DNA of 64,000 nucleotides from Dioscorea cayenensis subsp. rotundata (Eukaryota > Streptophyta > Magnoliopsida > Dioscoreales > Dioscoreaceae), in the NCBI RefSeq assembly GCF_009730915.1, contig NC_052476.1:21061257-21125256 (forward strand), read 5' to 3'. The notes below the pieces were generated by a model. It had not been told where the DNA came from. It searched no databases and saw only the letters and a list, made by a program, of their open reading frames with translations. Shown piece after piece: positions 25,001 to 38,300 of the stretch. The translations under genes were made by a program, and so were the position numbers. Every line of letters starts with the position of its first letter. Position 1 is the first letter of the stretch.

Positions 25001-26296
25001 GAAGCATCCGAATATTTCAAATAATCATATCTTTCATTGTAATCTCCAAAGGAAGCAGCTGAAACTGTATTAGTCTTTCTATTAGCATCAACAGCTACAA
25101 CCTTTCTTGGGGGTCCTCTATTTTGATCAGGCTCTCCAGTGTTCTGCAATGATATTTACAATAAATTCACCATGTAATTTCAAAAATAATTCTACACACT
25201 TCAGCAACACACCGACCCAGATATGCAGTATTCCAAAAGAAATAGCTTGAAACTTGTGCAAAATATGCAGTATTCTCATATAAATTATTGTCAAATTAGA
25301 AGATAAACAGAAATGTCCTATAACAAAAAAACAAATCTCACTATATGACTCCTTTGTTGCTCACCTAGCTGCCAAATTTCTGGACAATGTGCCTTAGTTG
25401 AAGCCATCAAATAAGAGATTTATTCTAATAAGCACATTACACGCACAAAACTAAGAACTAAGAACTATGCAATCACCATAGTCTATGCTAATGTAGAATT
25501 ATTCACCTTAAGTTTTTTTAATTAATAAAAGAAAGGTTAAAAGCAATTGAATTAACCTTCAAAATTGTTCCTTTCACGCTTACTATGCTTGTCAAGATTA
25601 ACAAGTGTCTTTGTAAACCTTTGAATCTCAAGGTGCAAAGAAAAGTAGTCCAGATTTATAGTCCAGAACAAAACATCCTCTGCAATCATAGTGATAATTT
25701 TATAGTATTGAACTACTAACTAGTGTAGTAAAAGAAACAAATTCTATACTAATGTAGTATTCACTTGAAGTTTTCTGTTTTACCCCTAAAAGAAGAAGCT
25801 AAAAGCGAGTGAATTGAGCTTTGAAAAACGTTCATTTTACACTTCTTACACTTTCAAGATTAATCAGTATCTTTGTGAAAAGTAGTACAAACTAAGAATC
25901 CAGAACTAAACATCCTTTGCAACTCTTAGGATCAGCTTCCAGCATTGAACAACTCATCACAAGAGATAAAAGAAAGAAATTAAAGACGGAAGTAATTCAT
26001 TAGTTACCGATTTATTGCCATCCCTGAGCTTGGCTTTTAGATTTCTGGACTTTCCCCTTGGACAAGTGATCATTGAGAAAACCACGAAATTCCTACAATA
26101 AAAACAAAAAAAAAAAAAATCCATCAAAATCAAAGTTCAAAGCCAAACAAAGCCAAAAAAATACACCGATTAGAGCAAAATCTCACTCCAGAGAGCATAG
26201 AAACAAGCATTAGTGCAGAGAAAGATCAAAGCAAGAGAGAAGAGAGGATGGTACCAAGGAGCGATCTTTCTCAGAGTTCTTCGAAATCCCAGACAT
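22042..26296 (-). CDS. RPAP3-like TPR co-chaperone (TPR domain plus RPAP3_C domain)
   Basis: Twelve coding exons: 26296-26255, 26092-26008, 25143-24934, 24837-24713, 24512-24391, 24280-24198, 23963-23808, 23408-23292, 23074-22889, 22797-22703, 22601-22504, 22178-22042. Three TPR units (GNEYFKQRKFNEAIDCYSRS, AVAFANRAMSYLK-like, then DDRYVKAYSRRATARRELGK) form a carboxylate-clamp-like module. The last four exons form an RPAP3_C domain (SAYQFEVSWRALSDNPSLQT through IWNEVFSSKD). RPAP3 works with HSP90 and R2TP in assembling RNA polymerase II; the likely plant relative is Arabidopsis TPR5 (At1g56440). Two oddities: exon 2 is 85 bases, one too many, with the conserved EFRGFLND start and the downstream frame disagreeing across a GGGG run; and intron 4 appears to use a GC donor (AAAAG|GCAGGT at 24713/24712). 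An ATG at 26073 in exon 2 would give an uninterrupted but N-terminally shortened protein. With exon 2 at 84 bases the length would be 484. Confidence 0.85.
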
Positions 26297-26399
26297 AGCG
26301 TTTGGTGATCAAAGAGATCGAAGAAGAGAATGAAATTTGAGAATCGGAAGAAGAGCGAAAGCCGAAGGGGAGAATTCTCGATGCTTCTTTTTTCATCGT

Positions 26400-27613
26400 T
26401 CGATTAGCTTTTGGGATTTTATCGGATCCGGATCTTTGACTCAAAATACCCGAACCCGTTTCTTATATATATATATATATATAAATCTTTTATTATATAT
26501 GTATATATTTTGGTAGGTCTTTTATATAAATGTTATTACGACATAATTTTGTAAATAATTTTTTTATAAATAACGTGTATCTTATAATTTTTATTTATGT
26601 ATGGAATTTGTCTTTTTTTTTGGGCATTTAGTAATCCCATATAATTTATCCTTATTTTCAAAAATCCTATCAATACCAAGTTTAATTAATTTTAGAAACC
26701 CAAAAGTTGTATTCCTTTTTGTGTTATATTTTTTTAATAGAAATTCATATTTCATATATATTTATTCTTTAAAAAAATAATAATTTAATAAAATACATAA
26801 GTAGAAAAAGGTAAAAAAGTAATGACACCAAAATAAAATCTCAAGAGAAAAATTTTACCAACAAAATCTGACAATACACTTTAATTTCATAAAATACACA
26901 ATTGAAATTGTCACAAAGAGTGGATGAGCAAACTTAGATAAAAACCTTGTGCTGTTATTATAGTATTGCAGTAATTACACACTATTTCTAGTCTCAGTAT
27001 TGTTTAAAATAGATCTCTCATGAGAAAAATTGTATTTATTTTTCTCACAATTGTATGATAAAAAATAACTTAATATAGTTTTTACAAATTTTTTGAACAT
27101 GTATATACAACATGCGATAAACTTCGTATAACACCAATTAATACATTTCTAAAAAATCGATGAGCTACTGAAATTAATGTGGCTTCATATTGACTCTCTT
27201 GACAAACCATTAAGCATACTGCCTATTGTAAAAAAATAAAAAGATGGCATTTAAAAAAAAAAAAAACACTTTGCTCACAATGTTTACATTTTTTACAAAT
27301 TTTGAAAAATACTTAAAACAAAAATCAGAAGGATCACATAATTCAAAAATAAATTTAGAAATTTATTCAGCAATCTGAAGTACTGTTTCTACATTACAAG
27401 CTACAACATAAACTCACACACACACACATACCAATTTACAGCCATAAGAAACAAGTCCACAGCAGTGCAGAGACTGCACATTTTATTCAGGAATAATAAT
27501 AATAAGAAGCCAGATCACAAGATTTTAATAAAACATGGGTTGCATTTTCTCTCTAGCAAATACAACAAGGTAATAATATCTCAAGAATGGTAGACCAGAC
27601 GAGAGACTCTACT
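26400..27613. other. AT-rich spacer between the RPAP3-like and USP genes
   Basis: This holds the RPAP3-like promoter (TA run at 26465-26482) and the USP 3' untranslated region near 27370-27613. Otherwise it is AT-rich with a CA/CACACA run at about 27414-27428. I see no gene or mobile element. Confidence 0.55.
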
Positions 27614-30600
27614 CTAGGCTTCATGTTCAGAGCTCTTAACAACAGTCACAGGGCATGAAGAACTGTTCACAACATAGTTGCTAACACTGCCCAACAAAAC
27701 CCTACATAATACAAGAAAATGGAGTGAACACAGACCATTTGATAAAACAGAGAAATTTCCACATTATCACATATAATAATAATAATAATACTTTGATAGA
27801 GAGAAACTAGTTGATACAACTTGATTGATCAAAACAACAAAAATAAAAATAATCACAGAGCATATCTAAATGGTATGAATATTCTTCTGAGGTTTATCAT
27901 TGCACACACACATATATATAACACAAAAAATGCTACACAGATGCATGTTTCTATAACATGGACTCGCAAAAATGTGCCACATGTTGCGCCGTTTCGGTTG
28001 CCACATTGCATGGAGAGCCAAAACGAATAAATTTGTGCAGCGTGGTAACCAAAACTGACCTTTCTTCTTTTTTAAATAACTTTATAGGGACATAACAAGT
28101 AAATTCATGTAGTTAATGAGCCAAAATAAAACATTCATTTTTTTTTTTTATTAGGGGTCAAAATGAACAGTAACCAAACATTTAGGGCCGTGTGGAGGAT
28201 TTACGTCTAAAAATGAATTAAAGTGGAGAAGCAAGGATTTATTGACTAAAAAATCAGCAAACTACACTCTGCCTTTCACATTCTTTAGAACAGGAGCAGA
28301 AGGGTTATTGACTTTTCAATACTAAACTAGGGTTAAACACATGCCAATTGATAAGACAGAAAAGTCGCTACGTATTACATATAAAAAAGAAAAAAAATAC
28401 TCTAATGGAGAGTAACTGGTTGATACAACTGAATCAACCAAAAAAAAAAAGCACACAGCATATCTAAATTTAATGAATGTTCAAATAGGGTTTATCATTG
28501 CGCACATTTAACACAATAAATGTAAAACAAATGTATATTTTCCATGGATTATGATTCTGACAAACTCTATAGAATCATCTATATAAATTAGTTGCGCAAA
28601 CTATCCATAAAAAGAATAGATGATTTTTTTTTCATAATTAAAAGTTCTATGTCGGGAATAAAAGTAAAACAGTGATTAGATCCAACCTCTTGATTTTGCC
28701 AAGCCCTCTGCTACCAATAACTAGAGAGCTCAAAGGAATTTTATCAACGGCCTCAATTATCTTCTCACGTGGGTCTCCCCAGTAGATCTTCATGACAATG
28801 ACAATCTGCAAGTACACATAGATAACATAGAAAGTGTTTGACATGGGATTCTAAACAACTTCCATTAACGATTGATATAGATCAAAGTCACACCTCCTTC
28901 TGTCTGGCTGCAGTAGTGATTATGTCTAAGGTTTCAGCATCAGGTTTCACTCCGTACTTCTTTATAATGCCAGGTTCTGAGAGATCTGAAAGAGGAATTA
29001 GAGCTGCAAAGAAACCCACAAGCAAAACCAGCATCAAAATCTGTTTAGGGAATAGATTATTTTGGTGAACAAAGTTAACTTGCAAAGCTTCTACCCAATT
29101 TCACTGAGTTTAGCACCGACACCCCTAACTTAATGGCTTCCCATAGCCAAGGGACTATTTGCTAAAGCATGAGAACACATCTTAGCCTCATTTTCACAGA
29201 TTTATGTCATGAAAGCTAGATATAAACCTCAAATAAGTTGCATGTCACAATAATGTTTCAATGATGTGTTTCAATTTTTAACCTACTTTAAATTATTAAA
29301 TCCATCATCAAAGATAACTGTAAATTCCTATATCCGATCGTTTCATATATTCTCTTCTCAAATCCAATCTCTTATCTCTCCTATTTCTTTTAATTTGACT
29401 AGAATAATTCAGGATGAAGGGAAAATAGAAGAAAAGAAAAAAAAAAAAGATAAGTCTAATTTCGTTTTATTTTCTTATTCGGCCTCTTTTCTCAGGTTAA
29501 CCAAACACATGAAAGCAATTCCCTTTTCTTTTGTATTTTGGCTTTCATTTTCCTTTCCTCTTTTTTAGTCCAAGGACACAAAGACGCTTTCATCATCTCC
29601 CATTCATTGATAAAAAAGGCTCAAAGTTGACGATGATACAAAAACCACTATTGAACAGTCATCCCCATTAATTAAAAAAAAGTCAAAAGTTTGGCAAGGT
29701 CCTAACACAAAATCCTGACAATAGCTACACCCTTTTCACAAAAAAATAAAAAAGGCCTTCACTAATGATGAATTAAAAAATTGAACTAACCTACACATGA
29801 TATAGTCAAAAAAAAAAAAAATAAATCTTTAATCTCTCGTCTTATCAAGCAAAACCTCAACAATAATATCATGAAGTAATTTAGCCTCTTTTCTTACTCA
29901 GCCTCTTTTCTCAGGTTAACCAAACACAAGAAAGCAATTTTTTTTTCTTTCATATTCTTTTCCTCTATTTTTGTTGAAGGGCTTAAAGGAAGCTATCTTC
30001 AACCACCCATCCATTGATCAAAAGGCTCAAAGTTGACAATGGTACAAAAGCCACTATTGAACAGTCATCCCCATTTATAAAAAAAAAAAAGGCAAAAGTT
30101 TTGACAGGGTCCTAACACAAAACCCTGACAATAGTTCCACCCATTTCACAAAAAGCTCTACTAATTATAAATTAAAAAATTTGAAAGACACTACACATGA
30201 TATAGTCAAAAATCTTTAATCTCTCCTCTTCTCAAGTAAAAACCTCAACAATAATATCATGAAGTAACAAACCAAAAGGAGAAAAGAAGAAACACTTCAA
30301 GATAAAAGCACAACCTAAAAAAACAAAAAAACAAAAAAACATCAATCAAGCAGCAAAAAAAGTAAAAAAAGCTCCAGATCTATCATCCTGAAAACCAAAA
30401 GCCAACTTTTTTTGGTTTTTAAAGAAAAGAAAGGGAAGAGGAATACGCACGGGAGCCTGTGGCCTCCCAGAGCTGAACCTCGCCCACATCGTAGTTAACG
30501 TCCTTCTGAACGTTGACGAGGATGAGGTGGTCGCCGGTGCGAACGACATGATCGATAGCCCACCGTAGAGCCGCCTTACTGCATGGCGAGAAGTCCAACG

Positions 30601-30625
30601 CCACCCCAATCACCCGATCAGCCAT
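27614..30625 (-). CDS. Universal stress protein (UspA family), ATP-binding type
   Basis: Four exons (30625-30451, 29003-28894, 28805-28687, 27701-27614) join in frame to 163 residues, the usual size of single-domain plant USPs. It opens [20 protein letters not shown] and contains [19 protein letters not shown]-type beta-alpha elements. The nucleotide-binding G-2x-G-9x-G(S/T) motif is intact: GSRG, then LGKIKRVLL, then GS, split by the last intron. That places it with ATP-binding USPs of the MJ0577 type. Plant members respond to hypoxia, drought and other stress; some (PHOS32/34) are kinase substrates. The start at 30625 is preferred over an in-frame codon 18 bases upstream because MADR begins like relatives. 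Introns 1 (1.4 kb) and 3 (1 kb) are enlarged by tandem duplications. Confidence 0.93.
27740..28560. repeat. Duplication (~610 bp spacing) in USP intron 3
   Basis: Two diverged copies share agttgatacaact / ggttgatacaact (about 27809 and 28419), cagagcatatctaaat / cacagcatatctaaat, ggtttatcattgc and a following caca-rich stretch, in the same order and orientation. Spacing is about 610 bases, and A-run lengths vary. The copies lie in or beside intron 3, not in coding sequence. Confidence 0.75.
29480..30270. repeat. Tandem ~405-bp duplication in USP intron 1
   Basis: Copy 1 (about 29480-29880) and copy 2 (about 29881-30270) share aggttaaccaaacaca, an aggctcaaagttgac phrase, ccactattgaacagtcatcc (29645 and 30051), ggtcctaacacaaaa, ctacacatgatatagtcaaa and caacaataatatcatgaag. 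They are adjacent and in the same orientation, with substitutions and poly-A length changes. Confidence 0.9.
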
Positions 30626-30639
30626 CTCTTCGCAACCAA

Positions 30640-32330
30640 GCAAGAGAAATTACAGACAACCAAAGAAGAAGAGGATGATGATGAACAGCCTTATGAAATG
30701 ATTGAGAGAGAGAGAATGAAAAAAGCGTCTCCTTTTTTCTTTTTGAATAATTGATACATATACTCGAAAGAGGGTAGGGTCCTTACAAATCGAGTGAGTC
30801 GCATCCCTGTGTCCGAATCACGAGGCATCTACGGCGGTGAAACATAAATATCCACTCGTACCAAGACAAATTACTAAGATGTAATAATATGCACAGTTTC
30901 TTGCCACTCAAATGTTTCCCAATATTTTTTTTAAATTTTTTTTTGATAAAACGATAAACACCTTATTTAAAATTAATATTTAAAAATATTCACTGACGAG
31001 TAAACTCAACATCATCATATCTTCATTTATGCAAATTTTGATGTTACATCTCCCCAAAATAAAAATTTTATGATAAAAATTAAATATCAATAGATCAAAA
31101 GACAGTTAATTATTTTAATATATTTCAACAAAATAACAATAGTCATTTAAAATTTAAGATATTATTTATTTTAAGTTTTAAAAATTAAAAAAAAATTATA
31201 TTTGATCTCTTGACCATGAGATTATTTATCTTAATCTTCTGTCGAATATGACACATTTACATGTATCTAAGTTAGATAAAAATAAATAAATAAATTTATG
31301 TAATTAAAAATCAAAATAAATATTTTCTCCCAACGCTAGATGGCAATTACGGTAGCTATTAATTCTGCAAGATTTGTAATTTAAAATAAAAAAATAAATT
31401 AAAGACATTAGCAACAATAGTGAAAATTTGGAAAAAAAGTTAAAAAAAAAGGTCTGATTGAAGAGACTTCTTGCATCCAGAACATGAAGGTCATGAGATA
31501 ACAAAAGAAAATTTACAAGAGTAGTTAGTTTAATCAACATCGCAGTCTGACTAGGGACATGACAAGGAACTTCCAACACTATAATATGTCCCAATTATTC
31601 TAATCACAAGTGGTGCTTGTTATGTGGTTCAGTTGGCAACTAGTCAAATATGGAAAAGAACAATTCAGATAAGGGGGAACTTTTGATACCTTTTTCCATG
31701 GCTTATATTTCTTCATGGAATCAATGGAGTTTTGTTGTGGTACAAGCTCTTCCATGCCTAGCAATATTGGATGAAATGAATCAAGAATTCTCATTAGAAA
31801 AGGAATAATTGATAGAAAACGGGAAAGGATGTAGAAGCTGAGAAAGATGCATATGACTTGCCTCTTTGTCTCCATGTAGGACATTGATTGGCTCAGCATA
31901 CATTTAAGGGGGCCAAACATATAACAATGGGCACTGAATATTTTAAACAGTGAGAAGTAGTAGTAAACCCAAAGTGAGTATATCACGAGGAACTCAAACC
32001 AAAGTTGTAACTGAATAAAGTTTAAACAGTGACTGGTAAAAGGAAACCCAGAGTGAGTATATTACGAGGAAGCTAATCAAAGTTATCATTGAAATTAAAA
32101 AATTGTTCAATAAATTACATCACACTTTACCTTCTGATTCCTCCATCTCGAGGAACCTAATCTACTAAAAATCTGGCTCCATTAGTATTAAGACTCACAA
32201 AGTTCTGAGCATGGTTAGTTCTAGAATAAAGCTTGAATCCTTCTAGAGAGCATCACATTCAGTTCAGATAAATTTTCATTTAATTACCTAGGTTTGGGCT
32301 TTGGAGAGGCATATAATAAGAAGGAACTCA
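30640..32330. other. Spacer: USP promoter side and 3' flank of the OB-fold gene
   Basis: The first part holds the USP leader (a GA run at 30703-30714) and promoter. From about 30850 to 31600 the DNA is AT-rich without recognisable elements. At 31942 and 32020 a tttaaacagtga...gtgagtatat block is repeated in tandem (~78 bp). The minus-strand open frames here lack family features. The part next to 32331 should be the 3' untranslated region of the OB-fold gene. Confidence 0.5.
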
Positions 32331-35300
32331 TCATGCATGTTCAAAATCACAACCAGATTTCTGAGCACGGACAATTTCCCAGTCTGGGCTAGCATCTTGA
32401 TCAGATTCACCACTTCTCTTGCTACATACCAAAGAGACCGTGAACCTATCAGTGCCAAGTGTGCAAAGGTACATTGCTTGTTCATCCTGATTTTACAATA
32501 AAATAAACAAAACATGAGTCAGTAACATAAACACATGGACTTTTACCCATCGCAAATATACACCGGACGAGGCCAAATTTTCCCAATAGTTTATTAACCG
32601 CTGAATCAACTGTTTGTGGATTTCCTCACATTAGACTTTTTTTAATCCTACCATAAACTGGGGGATGATTCAATGCTTAGCATGAGACCTAACCTTGCTT
32701 CGAGGGAATACAAAAAGACAAGCATGCAAAGTTGAAGCCCAATGTTTACCTCTGGCAGCACAAAGAATTCATCAGGAGATATTTGCAGCAACTCTGCAGC
32801 AGTTTGGCCAGTACACCATGCAATAACTTTCCCAGTTTGATCAGCAAGAGTCACACTCAAATGAAAGTAGCGCACGAGTTCTCCATCACAAGTGCAACTG
32901 CAAAAGCTACATAAAACTGATCCATCTGACTTCTCCTTCACATGATGCCCACAGATAGCATGGCATAATGTTGAATTTATACGATAGTGTTCAACAAAAT
33001 CGAGAGAAACATGACATATCTGTGCAAATACCAAATACTAAGATGTCATTTCAGATATTTGGGAAGCCATAGATCATAAGACAAAAATGACTATACAGGC
33101 GTTTTATCATGCGAAATTCACACGCAGAGAGCAAAGATTTCATTTTTAAAAAAATAAAATAAAATAAAATAAAAAAGGCCATACATGCATGTTATGTCTC
33201 TGATTGGAGATATCAGATACAGATGATACCCTGTGCAGGCATGATGAATTCAGCAAAGCTGGCAGACAGCTTATGTTAACCAAGGAAGCTCGGTTGTCCT
33301 TCTCAACCCATGAAACCTCAAGCCTGTTATCCCAAAAGAATGAATTTATTGTTATAGAAAGCATTTTATGAATGTGACGATCCATCACATATTCAGAGTG
33401 AATCAATAGATGCAGCACAATCTCATAGAAAGTCCAGGAGTTTATTAAAAATTCAGGGCTAGGTGAAATGCATCTTACTGAATGCATCAGGGAATTATCA
33501 ATATCAGTTGTAAGTCTGTTAAAATTCAAATTATCAAATGATCAATCGCCAGTGAAAGAAGTGGAGAGCTCACTGGTTTTCCGGGGTCATTAAACAATTC
33601 AATCCTGATATGTATACGATGTGGCCATCGCCCAGCCTTCCTATAGACCTGAGAAGCCAAAGTACACCACCAAGTGAACTTGACAAGAAAATGAAGAAAT
33701 TACTTGACTGATAAAGGCACACATATGAGCCACCATCCCATGATACAATAATATGAATTTCAACTAAACAAGAGCACATTCTTCCAAAATCAGAAGGGTT
33801 TTGCCTATTTTGAACAAACTAGGGGCATTTGGTGCAACCTCCTGTTATTAACAGCATTTTATTTCAAGTGCAATAGATTGAATCATTTGGTTGAATATAA
33901 CGAATTAATGAAATAGACCTTGGAGTTGTCAATCAAAAGAAATCATCATAATAGGAATTATTGAGAAGACAAGAAGAACAGGGGAGATATGAAGGAAAAA
34001 ACAGGATATATATGGCATCTTCTAAATCTTATCTTCATTTCACATGGGTAGAATAACTTTTCCACAACTTCATCCACGTTGCCATAACTCCTGTGTCTCC
34101 CTCCCTATGATGAACTCATATCTAACTCCGGAGGTCCTAGATTTCCTAGATTTAATCCGGCATTCCCTTATAATCACTAATTTCATTTCTTGCCTTGTCA
34201 TTTTTTACCTTCATTTAACATGAATGTATAAAATAGGTAAATCTTGACTAGCAATATTATATAAATAAGCTCCAAGATGAAATAAAATTGCTCATTGTTT
34301 GTACAAAAATTAGAATAAATTAGCACAATAATGGTAAATCAATTAGTTGGCCAATAGCATATGGAATTACCAGGAACTCACAAAATGTAGCTTTGCAGTA
34401 ATAGCTCCAGTTGTATCTTCAAGTATCATAGAAAAGACAGTTCCTGAGGTGTTGTGCTCTCTCTTGATGTTTAAAACAGAGCCATAAAGGCTGACCCCAG
34501 CCATTTTATCACGAAGATCAATCACATATGACTGCAGGACCTCCAATGTTGTTAGTGATGAAAAAAGGAAATCTACTTAACAAATAAGATAGTGTAGATA
34601 TCTACATCAAACAGTATAGACCAGCAGGTAAGTTAGCTCAGCAGCTTCAAGAACAGAATGTAAAACTTGATGAAACTTGTGAACTAGTACCAATATTCTG
34701 GTCTTCCCCCTTCTGTGTGTGACAGAGAGAGAGAGATGGATAAAGCACCACATTTATAAAAAGCTTGATTTTTTTATTCAATGCAAAAGAGAAAGCAAAG
34801 TAATGCCTGTGAATAATTATATATACAACAAAAAAAAAAAATGTTTATCTGTGCATTTTTTGTCACAACCGATCAAATAAAAAGGGAAGGTTTGAAACAG
34901 ATTAAATTCATTAACCTTACCCGAAATGGATAATTACTGAAATCAATTGAGCCTTGTGAATTAAGAGGCAACAACACTTGAGAGAGCTTGGGACATTGAC
35001 TCTGACCTGGCATAGCAGATAGGCTAGATCCTTGGTATCGCATTTGTGTGGAAGTGAGAATGACCTATAGTAAACCAGAATATTGTGATATCACAGACAG
35101 TTACCACTTAAAATTAGTATCATACTCATCTACCTGCTCCTCATGCTGAATAAAAGGCACCAGGTATAACTGTGTAGCACTGCCATACTCAATACTTATT
35201 TCTTGATTTGTCATTGTGTTGCAATCAGCAGCATCAGCCACAAAGGGCCTATCCAATGCTAGCATACTTCCAATACTGAAATGAAATAGACAAAATATCA

Positions 35301-38300
35301 CAGGAAATCATGGAAAAGCATATTAAAATCAAAATAAAGAATGAAGTGAACCTGAAAAGATTGGAAAGCAGAACCTGCTCGCCCCAAAGAAGAAAATTTA
35401 ATTTGAAACCATCATTATCAACAAGAGCAATTTCTTGTCCTTGTACACCTCCAAAACTACCTTGTGCTTCCAGTGGTCCAATTGATTCAATTCTGGAAGT
35501 TGAAGTTCAATTAATATGTGCATAGCTAAATGCAGATGGTAAGGTCTTTTGTGATGGTATTCATAAGTGCTGTTTATAAATGTTAGAATGGCCAAAGAAT
35601 CTACCAGGAAAGCATTTGGCATAGATACACCATCCATACAATATTGGCTGAAATAATTAAAAGTTTCAATAGGAAACCATGATGTACCAACTTGGAGAAC
35701 ACATGATTGGAAAAATTCTGCAATACATGTTAAACCCTGGTGATTATGATGCTGATATTGTTGGGACGCAGTGGCTCAGGACCATAGTCCCACATCGCCT
35801 GTGGGAGACGCTTCCCTCTAGTTGATATACCACTACCAACCCTTCCCTGTAACTGCGGTTATGGAGAAGTTAGGGTGAGTGGGTCACTGCTCTTAACATG
35901 GTATCGAGCTATGGCTAGGGATCTTGGGTCCCACATCCGCTGTGGGCCCTGGGGGGTGTTGGGGACGCAGTGGGCTCGGGGACCATAGTCCCACATCGCC
36001 TGTGGGAGACGCTTCCCTCTAGTTGATATACCACTACCAACCCTTCCCTGTAACTGCGGTTATGGAGAAGTTAGGGTGGTGGGTCCCTGTCTTAACAGAT
36101 ATAACCATAAAGGAGACTCCTGTATGAAATCATCTAGAAATACATTGATGTGGCCCATGTGAGTTTTTAGATTTTAACCAGTCTCAGATTAAGGACTAGA
36201 ACTCATGATGAAAAATGTACCATTTCATGAGCCTGAAATAATCTTACCTTGCGTAAAACGAATATGAAGCACCATTCTTTACTGCATCAATAGAGATTGA
36301 TGAGAAAGAATCTGTGCAGAATTGTGCACCCAGAAGCATTGCATCTTCATCTTGATCCTACACTAAAAATGTAAAGTATGTTATGATCAAAGTTCCATTC
36401 ATGGTGACCTGGTTGAATTCGAAGAAGCTGTGGATGCTAAATCTTCAAAATACTAAGCCATCACATTTGCAACTTGAAAGAAAAAGAGAGAGAGAGAGAG
36501 AGAAAAAGAAAGAAAACAACAACTTTTCATTTTAAAACCTCACACAACAACTGTGATTTGGTGGCTGTCAATACAATGATCTATCTGACGTATGTTTCTC
36601 CTGTCTTGCTTTTAGTTTTTTCTTTTTTTCCGATTATCTTCTTAATGACACAAATTATTGTTTGTTTCATGGATGCTTCAGATGTTCATTGCCATAAAAA
36701 ACATTGTAAACAACAAAATTGATTAAAAAAAAAAACATAACTAGAATCACACTACAAAAACTCAATTCACACATGAAATTTCAATCACATCAACAACGGC
36801 AAAGCTCTGCAGATTACCTCATTTAACACTATCACCAGATATTCGGTGGGCAGTAGACGAGGTTGGCCAAATCCTCCCACTGCAGTACGAAGATGACATC
36901 CTGTAAGTAAGATCTCTCGCCCTTTCTTCAGAATTGCATTTTCGGGACCCACCAAATGGCAGTACCTGTGGACCATTTGCATGCTATCAATGAATATTGC
37001 ATTATTATACAAACAAAAAAAAATTACAAAGATACACATGCTATTACACTTCTGTCGATCAACACCCATAGCATAATAAGAAATCTTTCTATAAAAAGTT
37101 CAGTCAGCTAACATCTGAAAATTGCAAAAGCCAAAGTATGCAGATTTCAACCAACTGATTATTGTAAAATAAGCCCTTGTTATTTGAACTAATCTGATAT
37201 GGGTAGATAATGGTACACAGAGAGAGACCAGGCAAAAATCTTAGATATAATTCAATTCAATGGCTCGAATGATTCAAGCCTGTGTATTAAAGAAATTATC
37301 CAAGGTACCTATATAGTTGGAAATTATCTGGATCAGAAGAAATCAAGAAATAGACATTTAAAACAAGTTACATTCTTTTAGGACAAAAAATAAAAAATGT
37401 CACACAAATTTTTCACATGAATAATAGAATAATGACACATGGACCAGCTACATAGCTATGCGCACTGGACATGTATCTACTTGACCTTTTTACCTGCGAT
37501 GAAGATACATGTCAATGGTCGAGGAACTCCATATATCTCCCAAGCAAAGCATTGTTATATTTGTTCCTAAAGAAAAAAAAAATGTTGTACATAAAGATCA
37601 AACTGATAGTGCCAGGCTCCGGTGCAGGAAAACATCAGAACATTTAAATATTTAATAGCAATTATGAAAACAAACAGAACAAGAACAGTACCTGGAAGAA
37701 TGAATGTATCCACTATAATAGCTTCTAAAATGCTATTTGAAGAAAGAAAATTTTTCTCATGTATGGAATCAATAGTGACAGTATTCAGAAGCTTTGATCT
37801 TCTGTGCCTCCTCTCTAGTGGAATCATGCACTCCATCTTTTTCTTTGAAGTTGCATACCTATGTTGCTCACTCCAAGCCTACAACAACCAATCAACAAAT
37901 TCAAACCACGCCTAGACACGGCTTCTGCTCCAGTTCATAAAATTTCTTATAATCATACCTAAATATCCATTGCTTTCATCATCAACGTCCTAAACACGAG
38001 AAATTTGGGGGAAAAAGCCTAAAACTACAAACCTAGTCACAAATATGCTAAATTTCTATCAAATCAAAAACAATGAAACAGGCAAAACAACAAATATACA
38101 CCTGATTTTGGCCAATCGATTTAGAAAAGAAAACAAGCAATTACATCTAATGAATCAAAGTGAAGTGGAATCGAATGCAAAACCTGGAAGAGATCGGAGA
38201 GGAGTATGGCAGGGGTGACGCCGCTGGAGTAAGCGACACAAGTTTTGATGATCCGATCGACGATCCAGCTCCAGGACGGGCCTGGAGCGCCATCATCGCC

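Noticed and set aside
31600-31986. 128-codon minus-strand frame downstream of the OB-fold gene
   Set aside because: Aromatic-rich translation of AT-rich DNA, no family signature, no splice partners.
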